Shown here piece by piece: positions 63,837 to 64,000 of a stretch of DNA of 64,000 nucleotides. The position numbers and the translations under genes are program-made. The notes beneath the pieces were generated by a model. It had not been told where the DNA came from and did not search any database. It saw nothing but the letters and a program-made list of their open reading frames with translations. This stretch comes from Streptomyces sp. Y2F8-2 (GTDB taxonomy: Bacteria > Actinomycetota > Actinomycetes > Streptomycetales > Streptomycetaceae), in NCBI RefSeq assembly GCF_014905555.1, contig NZ_BNGS01000002.1, forward strand, positions 930,001-994,000, written 5' to 3'. Numbering within the stretch: the stretch's first letter is position 1; each line of letters opens with the position of its first letter.

Positions 63837-64000
63837 GGAGCCGGGGTGCCGGGACGTCGGCCGGGGCGGCACGGTCGGTCAGCCGGCCGACCAGGAGGCG
63901 CACCACGGTCACGACGTCCGCGTCGTCGACGAAGTACACCTGGCGGCGGCCCTCGCGGCGGGAGCCGACGAGTCCGGCGAGCTTGAGCTTCGTCAGGTGC
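63826..64000 (-). CDS. ArsR-family regulator, C-terminal part (cut by window edge)
   Basis: Only the last 57 residues are present (HLTKLKLAGLVGSRREGRRQ, then VYFVDDADVVTVVRLLV). This is the recognition helix end and wing of an ArsR/SmtB-type winged helix. The remainder lies beyond the window. It is the upstream gene of the ATPase unit and overlaps it, so it probably controls that operon. The metal-binding residues cannot be seen. Confidence 0.75.
   Translation of the reverse strand, partial: HLTKLKLAGLVGSRREGRRQVYFVDDADVVTVVRLLVGRLTDRAAPADVPAPRLRGL

Noticed and set aside
61089..63986. 965-residue plus-strand frame
   Set aside because: Antisense of the P-type ATPase, whose phosphorylation and P3B motifs are unambiguous.

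Overview
This 64 kb window is very GC-rich, with GTG and TTG starts, purine-rich ribosome binding sites and long GC-rich intergenic hairpins. It comes from a Streptomyces-type actinomycete. The run recQ, rnhB, nrdJ-nrdR-lexA, dinG-like helicase, siderophore genes, hflX, rshA, dapF, miaA, miaB looks like the conserved chromosome core of that genus (established knowledge, not searched). Most genes lie on the minus strand. No tRNA, rRNA, insertion sequence, prophage or CRISPR array was seen.

Region 1 (1-7.7 kb): the 5' part of a glycogen-debranching-type gene, a DUF4192 gene with an inverted pair of DnaA-box-like sites upstream, and a tight three-gene operon (ABC ATPase, ABC permease with a C-terminal outside domain, secreted beta-propeller/phosphoesterase). 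Region 2 (8-13 kb): RecQ-like helicase fused to a phosphoribosyltransferase-like tail, a divergent RadC-like protein, a conserved hypothetical and ribonuclease HII. Region 3 (13-18.6 kb): a TetR/MFS efflux pair with two 20-bp operators, a histidine phosphatase plus ADP-ribosylglycohydrolase pair, a two-domain monooxygenase-like protein and a TerD protein.

Region 4 (18.6-25.8 kb) is the DNA precursor and damage block: B12-dependent ribonucleotide reductase NrdJ, its repressor NrdR behind paired NrdR boxes, divergent lexA with an SOS box, and a DinG/XPD-type helicase. Region 5 (26-30.5 kb) is a three-gene NIS siderophore cluster (aminotransferase, IucA/IucC synthetase, IucB-type acetyltransferase). 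Region 6 (30.8-43.9 kb) holds a secreted protease, hflX, an M1 peptidase, rshA with a substituted synthetase domain, dapF, a small membrane protein, miaA, two small plus-strand genes, an extradiol-dioxygenase-like gene and miaB.

Region 7 (44-60.5 kb) looks accessory. It has a sugar ABC importer without an ATPase and with a possible DasR site upstream, an alpha/beta hydrolase whose nucleophile serine reads as glycine, two large LuxR-type ATPase regulators, two duplicated AraC regulators flanking a collapsed hydrolase gene, a flavin reductase/luciferase-like pair, a chloroperoxidase-like hydrolase and a secreted SGNH lipase. Region 8 (60.6-64 kb) has a 76-residue protein, a TatA-like protein, a P3B-type ATPase and the end of an ArsR gene; a shared palindrome GTTGCGCAAC precedes the two small genes.
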